A stretch of DNA of 64,000 nt from Dyella sp. S184 (GTDB taxonomy: Bacteria > Pseudomonadota > Gammaproteobacteria > Xanthomonadales > Rhodanobacteraceae): the NCBI RefSeq assembly GCF_009766065.1, contig NZ_LMUE01000003.1, positions 230,809 to 294,808 of the forward strand, read 5' to 3'. This document shows positions 51,929-60,436 of the stretch, in pieces. The position numbers and the translations under genes were made by a program. Position 1 is the first letter of the stretch. Each line of letters begins with the position of its first letter. The notes under the pieces are model-generated. The model searched no databases. It was not told the DNA's origin and was given only the letters and a program-made list of their open reading frames with translations.

Positions 51929-52279
51929 ATGGTTCACCGCGTTGTTGCGTTTGCCCTGTTCGCTGGCGTCACTGCAACCGTCACCGGTTGCGCTGATCAA
52001 CCAGGTCGGCCGCCGGCCGTTCATCATCCGTTGCTGTACCGCACGTACGCGGGAGATGTGGTGACGCAGCGGGCGCCGCCGCCGTTCGTCATCGAGCCGG
52101 TTCAAATACGTCGCGGCTTTGTCTGGGCTCACAGTTACTGGCGCTGGGATGGTCACGACTATGTGGCAGTTCCGGGCCAGTGGATGCCTGAAAAGCCCGA
52201 CTATCGTTATGTGGATGCCACTTGGGAACAGCATCGGGATGGCTGGCACTTCCGCCCGGGCCACTGGATATCCATCTGA
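51929..52279 (+). CDS. YXWGXW-repeat lipoprotein 3
   Basis: 116 residues. Signal with lipobox (AGVTATVTGCADQ). Repeats: RGFVWAHSYWRWDGHDYVAV, PGQWMPEKPDYRYVDATWEQ and RDGWHFRPGHWIS. GGAG lies 11 nt upstream. Third paralogue; transcribed separately from the second by virtue of the intervening terminator. Confidence 0.88.
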   Translation: MVHRVVAFALFAGVTATVTGCADQPGRPPAVHHPLLYRTYAGDVVTQRAPPPFVIEPVQIRRGFVWAHSYWRWDGHDYVAVPGQWMPEKPDYRYVDATWEQHRDGWHFRPGHWISI

Positions 52280-52404
52280 GTTACGCCTGATTCGAGCTGT
52301 GTCGAGCGCAGTTTTTTCCTGCATTTGTGCGCTCCATACGCCAACGACTTGTTGCGTCGCGTCACCACCACATGGGGCGACGTATTAAACTTGACGCTTT
52401 GATT

Positions 52405-52432
52405 CATCGCCCCGGCTTCGGTCGGGGCGATG
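52405..52432. terminator. Hairpin upstream of leucine dehydrogenase
   Basis: CATCGCCCCG-GCTTCGGT-CGGGGCGATG: perfect 10-bp arms. It follows the third YXWGXW gene and lies about 100 bp before leucine dehydrogenase; terminator or attenuator. Confidence 0.55.
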
Positions 52433-52530
52433 AGTTTCCGGCTTTCACGCCCTTTGACGGGGCCATCCCCAGCCCCGCCAATCCTCTGTAGATGCCCTCC
52501 GGCACCGTAAATCATGGAGTCACCGTTCCA

Positions 52531-53634
52531 ATGATCTTTGAAACCATCGCCAAGACCGGTCACGAAGAAGTCGTGTTCTGCCAGAACAAGGACGCCGGCC
52601 TGAAGGCCATCATCGCGATCCACAACACGGTGCTGGGCCCCGCGCTCGGCGGTTTGCGCATGTGGCCGTACAAGACCGAGCAGGAGGCGGTGAACGACGT
52701 GCTGCGCCTGTCGCGCGGCATGACCTTCAAGAACGCCGTGGCCGGCCTGAACCTGGGCGGCGGCAAGGCCGTGATCATCGGCGATCCGAGCAAGGACAAG
52801 TCCGAGGCGCTGTTCCGCGCGTTCGGCCGCTTCGTCAACTCGTTGAACGGCCGCTACATCACCGCCGAGGACGTCGGCATCGACGTCAACGACATGGAAT
52901 ACGTGTTCCGCGAAACCGAATACGTGACCGGCGTGCACCAGGTGCATGGCGGTTCGGGCGATCCGTCGCCGTTCACCGCGTACGGCACATTGCAAGGCCT
53001 GATGGCCGCGCTGCAGTTCAAGCACGGCAATGAAGACGTGGGCAAGTACAGCTTCGCCGTGCAGGGCGCCGGCCACGTCGGCAGTGAATTCATCAAGCTG
53101 CTGCGCGAACAGGGCGCCAAGGTGTTCGTCACTGACATCAACAAGGATGCGGTACAGCGTTGCGTGGACGAGCTCGGTTGCGAGGCTGTGGGCCTGGACG
53201 AGATCTACGACGTCGACGCCGACGTGTACTCGCCGTGCGCGCTGGGTGGCACGGTCAACGCACAAACGATCGACCGCATCAAGGCGAAGATCATCTGCGG
53301 CGCAGCGAACAACCAGCTCGCCACCGACGAGATCGGCGACGAGCTGCAGAAGCGCGGCGTGCTGTACGCACCGGATTACGCGGTCAATGCCGGCGGCGTG
53401 ATGAACGTGTCGCTGGAAATCGACGGCTACAACCGCGAGCGTGCGATGCGCATGATGCGCACGATCTATTACAACCTGGGCCGCATCTTCGAGATCAGCA
53501 AGACGCAGAACGTGCCGACTTACCTGGCCGCCGACCGTCTGGCCGAGGAGCGCATCAACGCGATCGGCAAGATCAAGCTGCCGCACATGGGCAACAACGG
53601 CACCCGTTTCCAGGGCCGCATGCGCGGTCAGTAA
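52531..53634 (+). CDS. Leucine dehydrogenase (Glu/Leu/Phe/Val dehydrogenase family)
   Basis: 367 residues. Conserved catalytic region: MTFKNAVAGLNLGGGKAVI (Lys67 and Lys79; both correspond to the known active-site lysines of Leu dehydrogenase), GPALGGLRMWPY, and the NAD Rossmann motif FAVQGAGHVGSEFI. Reaction: reversible NAD-dependent deamination of leucine (also Val, Ile) to 2-oxo acids. ATG 52531 has GGAG 11 nt upstream. Upstream of isovaleryl-CoA dehydrogenase, separated by a terminator, so regulation is probably separate. Confidence 0.93.
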   Translation: MIFETIAKTGHEEVVFCQNKDAGLKAIIAIHNTVLGPALGGLRMWPYKTEQEAVNDVLRLSRGMTFKNAVAGLNLGGGKAVIIGDPSKDKSEALFRAFGRFVNSLNGRYITAEDVGIDVNDMEYVFRETEYVTGVHQVHGGSGDPSPFTAYGTLQGLMAALQFKHGNEDVGKYSFAVQGAGHVGSEFIKLLREQGAKVFVTDINKDAVQRCVDELGCEAVGLDEIYDVDADVYSPCALGGTVNAQTIDRIKAKIICGAANNQLATDEIGDELQKRGVLYAPDYAVNAGGVMNVSLEIDGYNRERAMRMMRTIYYNLGRIFEISKTQNVPTYLAADRLAEERINAIGKIKLPHMGNNGTRFQGRMRGQ

Positions 53635-53657
53635 TCGACACGCCCCTGTCACAGAAG

Positions 53658-53685
53658 AAGCCGCCAGTTCCCTGGCGGCTTTTTT
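53658..53685 (+). terminator. Terminator of leucine dehydrogenase
   Basis: AAGCCGCCAG-TTCC-CTGGCGGCTT followed by TTTTG. Confidence 0.9.
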
Positions 53686-53762
53686 GTTGGCCCAGCGGCA
53701 TCTACCGGCACTCCCTGCGCGCGTAGGCTAAAATCGGCACTCTGCACACCAAGGAGTTCGTG

Positions 53763-54920
53763 ATGCGCCCGTTTCCGCTCGGAGAAGACATCGACCTGTT
53801 GCGCGATACCGTGCATGCGTTTGCGGAAAAGGAAATCGCCCCGCGCGCCGACCTTATCGATCGCGAGAACCTGTTCCCGGCCGACCTGTGGCGCAAGTTC
53901 GGCGACATGGGTCTGCTCGGCATGACGATACCGACCGAATACGGCGGCACCGGCATGGGCTTCCTCGCACACATGGTGGCGATGGAGGAAATCTCGCGCG
54001 CTTCGGGTTCGGTGGGGTTGTCGTATGGCGCGCACTCCAACCTCGCCGTGCAGAACATCTTCCACAACGGCAACGAGGCGCAGCGGCGCAAGTACATCCC
54101 CAAGATGTGCACGGGCGAATACATCGGCGCGCTCGCGATGAGCGAGCCGGGTGCCGGTTCCGACGTGGTCGGCTCGATGACCTGCAAGGCCGAGAAAAAG
54201 GGCGACGTGTGGGTCGCCAACGGCAGCAAGATGTGGATCACCAATGGTCCCGATGCCGACGTGCTGCTTGTCTACATGCGCACTGCACCACGTCCGGCCG
54301 GCAGCCGCTGCATGACCGCCTTCATCGTCGAGAAAGGCATGAAGGGTTTCTCCACCGCGCAGAAGCTGGACAAGCTCGGCATGCGCGGCTCCAACACCTG
54401 CGAGCTGGTGTTCGAGGACTGCGAGATTCCGCATGAGAACATCGTCGGTGAGGTCAACGAAGGCGTGCGCGTGCTGATGAGCGGCCTCGATACCGAACGC
54501 CTGGTGCTGTCCGGCGGCCCGCTCGGCCTGATGCAGGCAGCGCTCGATCTCGCCCTGCCCTACGTGCGCGAACGCAAGCAGTTCAATGCACCGATCGGCA
54601 CGTTCGGTGTGATGCAGGCAAAGATCGCCGACATGTACACCGCCCTGCAGAGTTCACGCGGCTTCGCCTACATGGTGGCGCAGCAGTTCGACAACGGCGT
54701 CAAATCACGCATCGATCCGGCGGCGTGCCTGCTCAATGCCTCGGTCAACGCGGTAAAGGTGGCGCTGGAAGCGATCCAGACGCTCGGCGGCAACGGCTAT
54801 ATCAACGAGTTCCCGGCTGGCCGCCTGCTGCGCGATGCCAAGCTGTACGAGATCGGCGCCGGCACGAATGAAATCCGCCGCATGCTGATCGGCCGCGAAC
54901 TGTTCCACGGCAAGGCCTGA
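53763..54920 (+). CDS. ivd: Isovaleryl-CoA dehydrogenase
   Basis: 385 residues from ATG 53763 with AGGAG upstream. Standard acyl-CoA dehydrogenase fold: [40 protein letters not shown] (FAD/substrate site), [14 protein letters not shown]. The catalytic Glu is in the helix [20 protein letters not shown], the position used by isovaleryl-CoA dehydrogenase rather than the C-terminal position used by others. C-terminus [20 protein letters not shown]. Reaction: isovaleryl-CoA to 3-methylcrotonyl-CoA, electrons to ETF. Functionally linked to leucine dehydrogenase before it. Confidence 0.94.
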   Translation: MRPFPLGEDIDLLRDTVHAFAEKEIAPRADLIDRENLFPADLWRKFGDMGLLGMTIPTEYGGTGMGFLAHMVAMEEISRASGSVGLSYGAHSNLAVQNIFHNGNEAQRRKYIPKMCTGEYIGALAMSEPGAGSDVVGSMTCKAEKKGDVWVANGSKMWITNGPDADVLLVYMRTAPRPAGSRCMTAFIVEKGMKGFSTAQKLDKLGMRGSNTCELVFEDCEIPHENIVGEVNEGVRVLMSGLDTERLVLSGGPLGLMQAALDLALPYVRERKQFNAPIGTFGVMQAKIADMYTALQSSRGFAYMVAQQFDNGVKSRIDPAACLLNASVNAVKVALEAIQTLGGNGYINEFPAGRLLRDAKLYEIGAGTNEIRRMLIGRELFHGKA

Positions 54921-54925
54921 TCCAG

Positions 54926-56797
54926 CTAGGCATGCAGGGTCGTCGCGCCACGAATCGGCGCGGCGACGGTCTGGTGCAGATCGAAGATCAGCAGTTCGTT
55001 GTCGCCGTGGCGGAACCATGACGCGGGACAGTAGAGCCGTTGCTGCGGGCCGAGGTTCCAATAGCGACCGAGCAGTTGGCCGTTGACCCACAGATAGCCC
55101 TTGCCCCAGCCCGACATGTCGATATAGCTGTCACCAAGCTGGTCGAGTCGCAGGGTGGCCCTGAAGAAAATGCCAGGGCGCGATGGTTCATTGACCACCG
55201 GCCTCAGTTGACGGATATAACCATCATCCAGCGGCAGGCTGCTGACATCCCAGTCTTCGAGCTCTTCACCACCGAGCCGGACGCTACTCACGATGCCCTT
55301 GCGATCGGCCATCGCCTGGCCGTAACCGACGTGGCCGAAACTGTCGACAAGAATATCGAGTTGCGAAGCCTCACCGTCAACGATGGCCGGCAGCTCAACC
55401 CGGTTGCCTCCTCGCAAGTTGGCGTGCTGCACACGCGAAACATAATCGACATAAAGCCCGTTGCGGAACACCGTGGCGTAGTCACGCACGCCGTCGAGCG
55501 CCAACGTTGCGGCGGCCGCAGGGATCTTCCTGCGATACAGCACCAGGCCGTGATCCTGCGCGAATAGCAGTTCATTGGCCTGCGGCTTTTTCACGACCCT
55601 GTATGCCGGGAGGTTGTCCCATAACGAGGCATGCGCCACCGGTGTGATCGCCGCAAAGCGAATCACCGGTGGTGAGGCCGGCACAACCGGCAGCGGCGGC
55701 GCATGCGCGGCAAGCAGCTTGCGAAAGGTGTGATATTCGGTCGTGGCCTCGCCGCGTTCGTTGATCGGCGCACCATAGTCGTAGCTGGTGATCACCGGCT
55801 CGAAATGCGAGTAGTCGCCGCTGGCGTTCGCGCCAGCGCTGAAACCGAAGTTCGTGCCGCCATGCACCACGTAGAGATTGAACGAGCGGCCCTGTTCGAG
55901 CAGCTGGCGCAAGGTGTCCGCGTAATCGCCACGCTGGAAGTCCTTGTCGCCCCAATGCGTCAGCCAACCGGGATAACCCTCACCGACCCACACCGGTGCC
56001 TCGCTGGCAATCGTCTGCGCGGTCGCGAAATCGGTATCACCATCGAGACCAAGCGCCGCGCCCGGCAAATAAGTCTTCTGCTTCTGAACCTGCGCGAGCC
56101 CATCGGAAATCGAGAACGGGCCTTCGATGCCGCGCTCGCGCCACATCGTGCGCAATTGCTCGAGATAGCCCAGGTCGTGACCGAACGAGGCGTACTCGTT
56201 TTCGATCTGCATCATCAGGATCGGGCCACCGCGGCTCACCATCAGCGGTGCGATGGCAGGCGCGACCACATCCAGGTAACGCCGCACCGCCTGCGTGTAG
56301 TGCGGGTCGCTCCAGGTGCGCACGCGGATATCCGGGTGGCGCAACAGGTACGGCGGCAGGCCTCCGAAATCCCACTCGGCGCAAACATAGGGACCGGGCC
56401 GCAGATAGACCCACATGTCTTCCTGCTGGCACAGCTCGATGAAATGCACGAAGTCGCGATTGCCCGTCTTCAGGTCGAACACGCCAGGCTCCGACTCCAG
56501 CGCATTCCACATCAGGTAGACGGCAATCGTGTTGAGCCCCATCGCCTTGGCCATGCGGATACGGTGCTGCCAGTATTCGGCGGGAATCCGCGTCGGATGC
56601 ATCTCGCCGCTGCGAATCTGGAACGGCTTGCCATCCAGCAGGAACTGCTGTGCGCCAAGTTCAAACCCGTGCGAACGCCCATCCGGCAGCAGCGCATGAT
56701 CGACGCCATGGGCCTGGGCAGCTGCTGCCCAAGTCGGCGTCATATACGCCGCACATGGCGCCAGTAGCGACAGTTTCAGAAAATCCCTGCGTTGCAT
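54926..56797 (-). CDS. GH35 beta-galactosidase, exported
   Basis: 623 residues with a Tat-like signal (QRRDFLKLSLLAPCAAYMTP). The catalytic barrel shows YWQHRIRMAKAMGLNTIAVY, WVYLRPGPYVCAEWDFGGLP, the acid/base Glu in ILMMQIENEYASFG and the nucleophile Glu in VWVGEGYPGWLTHW. C-terminal beta-sandwich domains carry the usual GH35 ending (GKGYLWVNGQLLGRYWNLGP). Removes beta-1,4 or beta-1,3 galactose; the exact linkage is not clear. Last gene of the minus-strand glycan locus; its stop lies 5 bp from the ivd stop. Confidence 0.95.
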   Translation of the reverse strand: MQRRDFLKLSLLAPCAAYMTPTWAAAAQAHGVDHALLPDGRSHGFELGAQQFLLDGKPFQIRSGEMHPTRIPAEYWQHRIRMAKAMGLNTIAVYLMWNALESEPGVFDLKTGNRDFVHFIELCQQEDMWVYLRPGPYVCAEWDFGGLPPYLLRHPDIRVRTWSDPHYTQAVRRYLDVVAPAIAPLMVSRGGPILMMQIENEYASFGHDLGYLEQLRTMWRERGIEGPFSISDGLAQVQKQKTYLPGAALGLDGDTDFATAQTIASEAPVWVGEGYPGWLTHWGDKDFQRGDYADTLRQLLEQGRSFNLYVVHGGTNFGFSAGANASGDYSHFEPVITSYDYGAPINERGEATTEYHTFRKLLAAHAPPLPVVPASPPVIRFAAITPVAHASLWDNLPAYRVVKKPQANELLFAQDHGLVLYRRKIPAAAATLALDGVRDYATVFRNGLYVDYVSRVQHANLRGGNRVELPAIVDGEASQLDILVDSFGHVGYGQAMADRKGIVSSVRLGGEELEDWDVSSLPLDDGYIRQLRPVVNEPSRPGIFFRATLRLDQLGDSYIDMSGWGKGYLWVNGQLLGRYWNLGPQQRLYCPASWFRHGDNELLIFDLHQTVAAPIRGATTLHA

Positions 56798-56871
56798 CGT
56801 GGTCTCTTCTCAAGGATGTTGCATGCCATACGGGAAACCTTCACGTATCAAATGATCACTTTGTTCTGTCC

Positions 56872-58107
56872 TCATTTTCCTTTGCGCTTCAGCGAAAATT
56901 CGTCGGCCAGCTTGCCGGCGCGGTCCGTCACTACGACCTTGAGCTCCGTGTCACTTACCTGCACCCGAGCCACCTGGTCCTGGCCTACCACGAGGATCGG
57001 GAAGTCGTTGCCGCGCTCTCCAGGCCGGATGTACTGGAAGACATGCTCGTGCCCGGCGATGAAGAGGTCGATGTGCGCACGATTGGCCAGTTGCGTCCAC
57101 TGCTCGCCGTGTCCATCGAGCCAGCCCCAGTCCGGCTGGTGTCCCAGTACGACCGTAAACGGTGCGGTTGTCGTTCTGTTCTCTTGGGTAAACGTTTTCC
57201 TGAGCCAGGCGAATTCTTCCGACCGGTAGTCGCGAAGATCGTTCAAGCCGGCATAGACGTTGGTGTCGTCCGGCTTGTCCTCACCGGTGTCGACCACGAC
57301 CAGATGCAGTGGACCTTCGTCGCGCGTGAAGAAGTATTTGTCGTCCTGTGCATGCAGGTAGCCGCCCAGGGATCGCGCAAATTCGCCGCGGTATTCGTGG
57401 TTGCCGCGTGCGTAGACAAGCGGCACCCGTCCCTGCAAGCCCGTCGACATCGGCTCAAGAAAGCGATCTTTCAGCTGGTTCTCGCTGACGCCGTAGTTGA
57501 CGCCATCGCCGTCGTGCGCGACGAAATCGACCGGCTCACGATGGATCATGTCCATCAAGCCGCGGATGCGGTCCACATCCTCGTGGGTGTCGGTGATGAC
57601 GGCGAAGCTGGCAGATTTTTTCGCCGGATCGAACGTCGTGAAGCTGTAAACGGGGCTTTGCACCGTTCGCCCCATGTCGGGCCAGTACGGTTTCAGCGCT
57701 ACTACCCGCCGCGATGAAACCTGGTACTGGTAAGTGTGTCCAGGCAGCAGGCCATCGATGACGACACGGTGCATCGCTCCGACCGGGATCAGGCCATCCT
57801 GCTGGGGAACGATCTCGTGATCGAGCCGCCCATCGCCGTATCGCACCCTTTCATCGCCCGGGCTGTCGGTCATCCATTCGACCACCACCGAGGTGCTCGA
57901 CATGTCGAGCAACAACGGCGGCATCGTGATGGCGGGTACCGCGTCGAAGGTCTTGTAGGGCGCGTTGGCGTCGTCATCCGAACTTGCGGCGGAATTGCCA
58001 CCAGGATGCGCCGAACCCTGCGATGCGGCCCATGTGCAAGCTGCCATCGACATGAAACATGCCGCACCGAGCATCAGCAGGATCGGCCACATTCGGGAAC
58101 TCTTCAT
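56872..58107 (-). CDS. Exported metallophosphoesterase (purple acid phosphatase type)
   Basis: 411 residues. A signal peptide (ILLMLGAACFMSMAACTWAA) precedes an N-terminal fibronectin-like domain (PPLLLDMSSTSVVVEWMTDS, HTYQYQVSSR) and the calcineurin-like catalytic domain: VITDTHEDVD, FVAHDGDGVN, ARGNHEYRG, VVLGHQPDW, FIAGHEHVF. These are five metal-binding motifs of the family. Reaction: phosphomonoester or diester hydrolysis in the periplasm. Odd neighbour for glycosidases; it may remove phosphate from decorated glycans, which is inference. Confidence 0.92.
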   Translation of the reverse strand: MKSSRMWPILLMLGAACFMSMAACTWAASQGSAHPGGNSAASSDDDANAPYKTFDAVPAITMPPLLLDMSSTSVVVEWMTDSPGDERVRYGDGRLDHEIVPQQDGLIPVGAMHRVVIDGLLPGHTYQYQVSSRRVVALKPYWPDMGRTVQSPVYSFTTFDPAKKSASFAVITDTHEDVDRIRGLMDMIHREPVDFVAHDGDGVNYGVSENQLKDRFLEPMSTGLQGRVPLVYARGNHEYRGEFARSLGGYLHAQDDKYFFTRDEGPLHLVVVDTGEDKPDDTNVYAGLNDLRDYRSEEFAWLRKTFTQENRTTTAPFTVVLGHQPDWGWLDGHGEQWTQLANRAHIDLFIAGHEHVFQYIRPGERGNDFPILVVGQDQVARVQVSDTELKVVVTDRAGKLADEFSLKRKGK

Positions 58108-58167
58108 TCGTCAGCCTCGCTGGATGGTGGCCAGACCCGATGCCGGGAAAGCCGGCATCGGGCTTCA

Positions 58168-58233
58168 GCGGCATATGCCGCTGAACATACTCAGTACGAT
58201 GCGGCACATGCCTCTGGACATGCTCAGTGCGAT
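58168..58233. repeat. 33-bp tandem duplication over the GH36-like stop codon
   Basis: Units 58168-58200 and 58201-58233 differ at five positions. The second unit includes the stop codon of the GH36-like gene (58224-58226), and the first holds an equivalent stop. Probably a local slippage or duplication event. Confidence 0.6.
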
Positions 58234-60311
58234 GTCGTCGGCGTCAACTCCAGCGTCAGCACCTCGAACGGTGCGAGCCGGATCGTGCTCACATGATCCG
58301 CGTCCAGCTGGACCGGTACTGTGCTGCCGCCGGTTTTCCAGACATCTTGTACGCGAAAGCTGTGCGCAGCCCCCTGAGGCAGCTCCAGCTGGCGCTGCAG
58401 GTCGATCACCGCAGCCTGCGCATGCGCATCCGGATTGCGCAGCGTGATAATCGACTTCTGCGCAGACCATGCACCCCAGCCGTAGACGTCGAGCCGGCCC
58501 GGATCGCCGCCGATCCAGTGCGTATCACGCAGGATATCGGCGTTCGCACGCGACCATTTCGCCGCTTCGGCGAGCGCATCCCAGTCACCCTTGCTCAGCA
58601 GCGATGGCGTGATGTACATCTCCTGCAGCTGCGTACCGGTGGCGAAGTACGAATGCACTTCGTTGGCGAAATCGTGCCCCGGGTCGGTGTTCAGGCGCGT
58701 GTTCTTCTGCGCGTAGATGATGCCGTGGAGCATCAGTGAATTGATCGGGAACAGCGGCCCCTGGATCACGATGTTCTCGTAGGTCTGCTGGTCGCGGTAG
58801 GTGATCCACTGTTCGCGCTCGGTGCCCACGCCGGCATGCCAATCGTCCTCGCCGCCGCGCCAGATTGAATCGGCATAGCGCAACCAGAACGGCGACGCCC
58901 AGGTACCGGTAGTGAGGTTGATGAAGGTGTCCGGCTTGGCTTCGCGAATATCCTTGATCAGCTGGATCGCCGCACTGAAATCACTGTCGAAAACACTGCC
59001 CGGAAACACCTTGTCGGCATTGCCGGTGCCGTCGAACTTGAACTGGTTGATGCCGTCTTTGGTCACCAGCTCCATCACCGTGTTGTGGAATTGCTGGTAG
59101 TACTTCGGACCCGACAGCGCAAGGCCACCATCAATGACCTCGTAGCCCGACTTGGCGCCGCGGTCGGCGCGCTCTTTCGCCGGTGGGCCATAGCCGCCCC
59201 AGGGTGACAGCCACATGCCGGGTGCGGCATCGTATTTGGCCGCTGCATCACGCAACGGTGCAAAGCCACGCGGGAAATCCTTGCTGAAGTTCCAGCTGCC
59301 GGAACGATCGTCCCAGCCGTCATCGAACAGGAACGAGTCGAGCTTCACGCCACGCTTGACGCTGAGTTCCTGGCCGAAGGTGCTGATCCGATCCAGCGCC
59401 TGCGCCTCGGTGTACGGCGTGAAATAGCCGATGTCGTACCACGAGTTGTAATGCAGGAACGGTCGATACGGATGCGCCCGCTCGCGCTCGATGTAGGCCG
59501 CGAAGTCGCGGCGCAACTGGCCATCCCGCACCACCCCGGCCACTGCCGAGTAGGTGATCGACTTGCCCTGGTGCAGCGGCAGGCTGCGGGCCATGGTCAG
59601 TGCCACATGCTTGCCGCGCACTTCGCTGTCGGCCAGCGGATCTTCGAAACCCAGATACATGCGCCCGGCAATGACTGGCGAACCTTTCACGGTGCCATCC
59701 ACCGCGGCGCTCGCCGCATCGGCCGGCAGCAGCGACACGCTGGTGATGTGCTCATCCTGCTTCAGCGCGGTAATCGTGACCACTTCTCGCAGGTAGGCCG
59801 AACCCTCGCGCTGCACCAGCTGCCAGTCGATGCGGAAGCGGCCGTCTGCGTCGCCGAAACTGGCGCGGATCGCCTGCCCCGGCAGGCGATCCGCCAGACG
59901 CGATGCCTTGGCATTCACTGGCAATGCTTGTTCATCCGGCGCTGCAAGCAAACGCATGTCGCCCGCGCTGATCGTGCGTCCGTCCGCCAGGGTCAAGGCG
60001 AACGGTGCCTTGATCGCCAGCGACTGGCTGCCATCATGGCTGGCGATCATCATGTCCGTCAGGTGATCGCCAGTCACTTTCCAGCGGGCGCCGATCGCGG
60101 CGTTGCCGAAACTTTCCTGACCCGCCAGATTCGCGAACGACGGCGTGCCGGGCCTGGCGATGCCTGCGTCGTCGGCATAGACCGCGCCAGCGAACGCATA
60201 CAGCACGCACAGCACGCCCATGGCAAGACGCGAAGCGCGCATGGCCCCGCGTTGCACACGCTCATGTGAACGATTGGCCCCGTTCGGCTTGTTGAAGTAC
60301 ACGTAAGACAT
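58224..60311 (-). CDS. Alpha-galactosidase-like glycoside hydrolase (GH36/GH27 clan)
   Basis: 695 residues from ATG 60311 (AAGGG 8 nt upstream). A signal peptide (AMGVLCVLYAFAGAVYADDA) sits unusually about 30 residues in, so a later start (ATG 60242) is also possible. An N-terminal beta-sandwich leads to the barrel: FLHYNSWYDIGYFTPYTEAQ, LDSFLFDDGWDDR, nucleophile Asp in QFKFDGTGN, acid/base region in SIWRGGEDDWHAG. Expected to remove terminal alpha-linked galactose or N-acetylgalactosamine; some relatives carry the label enterotoxin in databases. Between the TonB receptor and the phosphatase. Confidence 0.88.
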   Translation of the reverse strand: MSYVYFNKPNGANRSHERVQRGAMRASRLAMGVLCVLYAFAGAVYADDAGIARPGTPSFANLAGQESFGNAAIGARWKVTGDHLTDMMIASHDGSQSLAIKAPFALTLADGRTISAGDMRLLAAPDEQALPVNAKASRLADRLPGQAIRASFGDADGRFRIDWQLVQREGSAYLREVVTITALKQDEHITSVSLLPADAASAAVDGTVKGSPVIAGRMYLGFEDPLADSEVRGKHVALTMARSLPLHQGKSITYSAVAGVVRDGQLRRDFAAYIERERAHPYRPFLHYNSWYDIGYFTPYTEAQALDRISTFGQELSVKRGVKLDSFLFDDGWDDRSGSWNFSKDFPRGFAPLRDAAAKYDAAPGMWLSPWGGYGPPAKERADRGAKSGYEVIDGGLALSGPKYYQQFHNTVMELVTKDGINQFKFDGTGNADKVFPGSVFDSDFSAAIQLIKDIREAKPDTFINLTTGTWASPFWLRYADSIWRGGEDDWHAGVGTEREQWITYRDQQTYENIVIQGPLFPINSLMLHGIIYAQKNTRLNTDPGHDFANEVHSYFATGTQLQEMYITPSLLSKGDWDALAEAAKWSRANADILRDTHWIGGDPGRLDVYGWGAWSAQKSIITLRNPDAHAQAAVIDLQRQLELPQGAAHSFRVQDVWKTGGSTVPVQLDADHVSTIRLAPFEVLTLELTPTTSH

Positions 60312-60436
60312 GTCTACACCCTTGTTGTGGTTTGTCATCCGCGGGCCATCTCGGCCCGCATGCGACGGTTTGTCTCGGCGTGGATTGGAAACCCCGCCCG
60401 AGATGCACTCGGACAAGGTTTCGCTCTACCCGGCCG

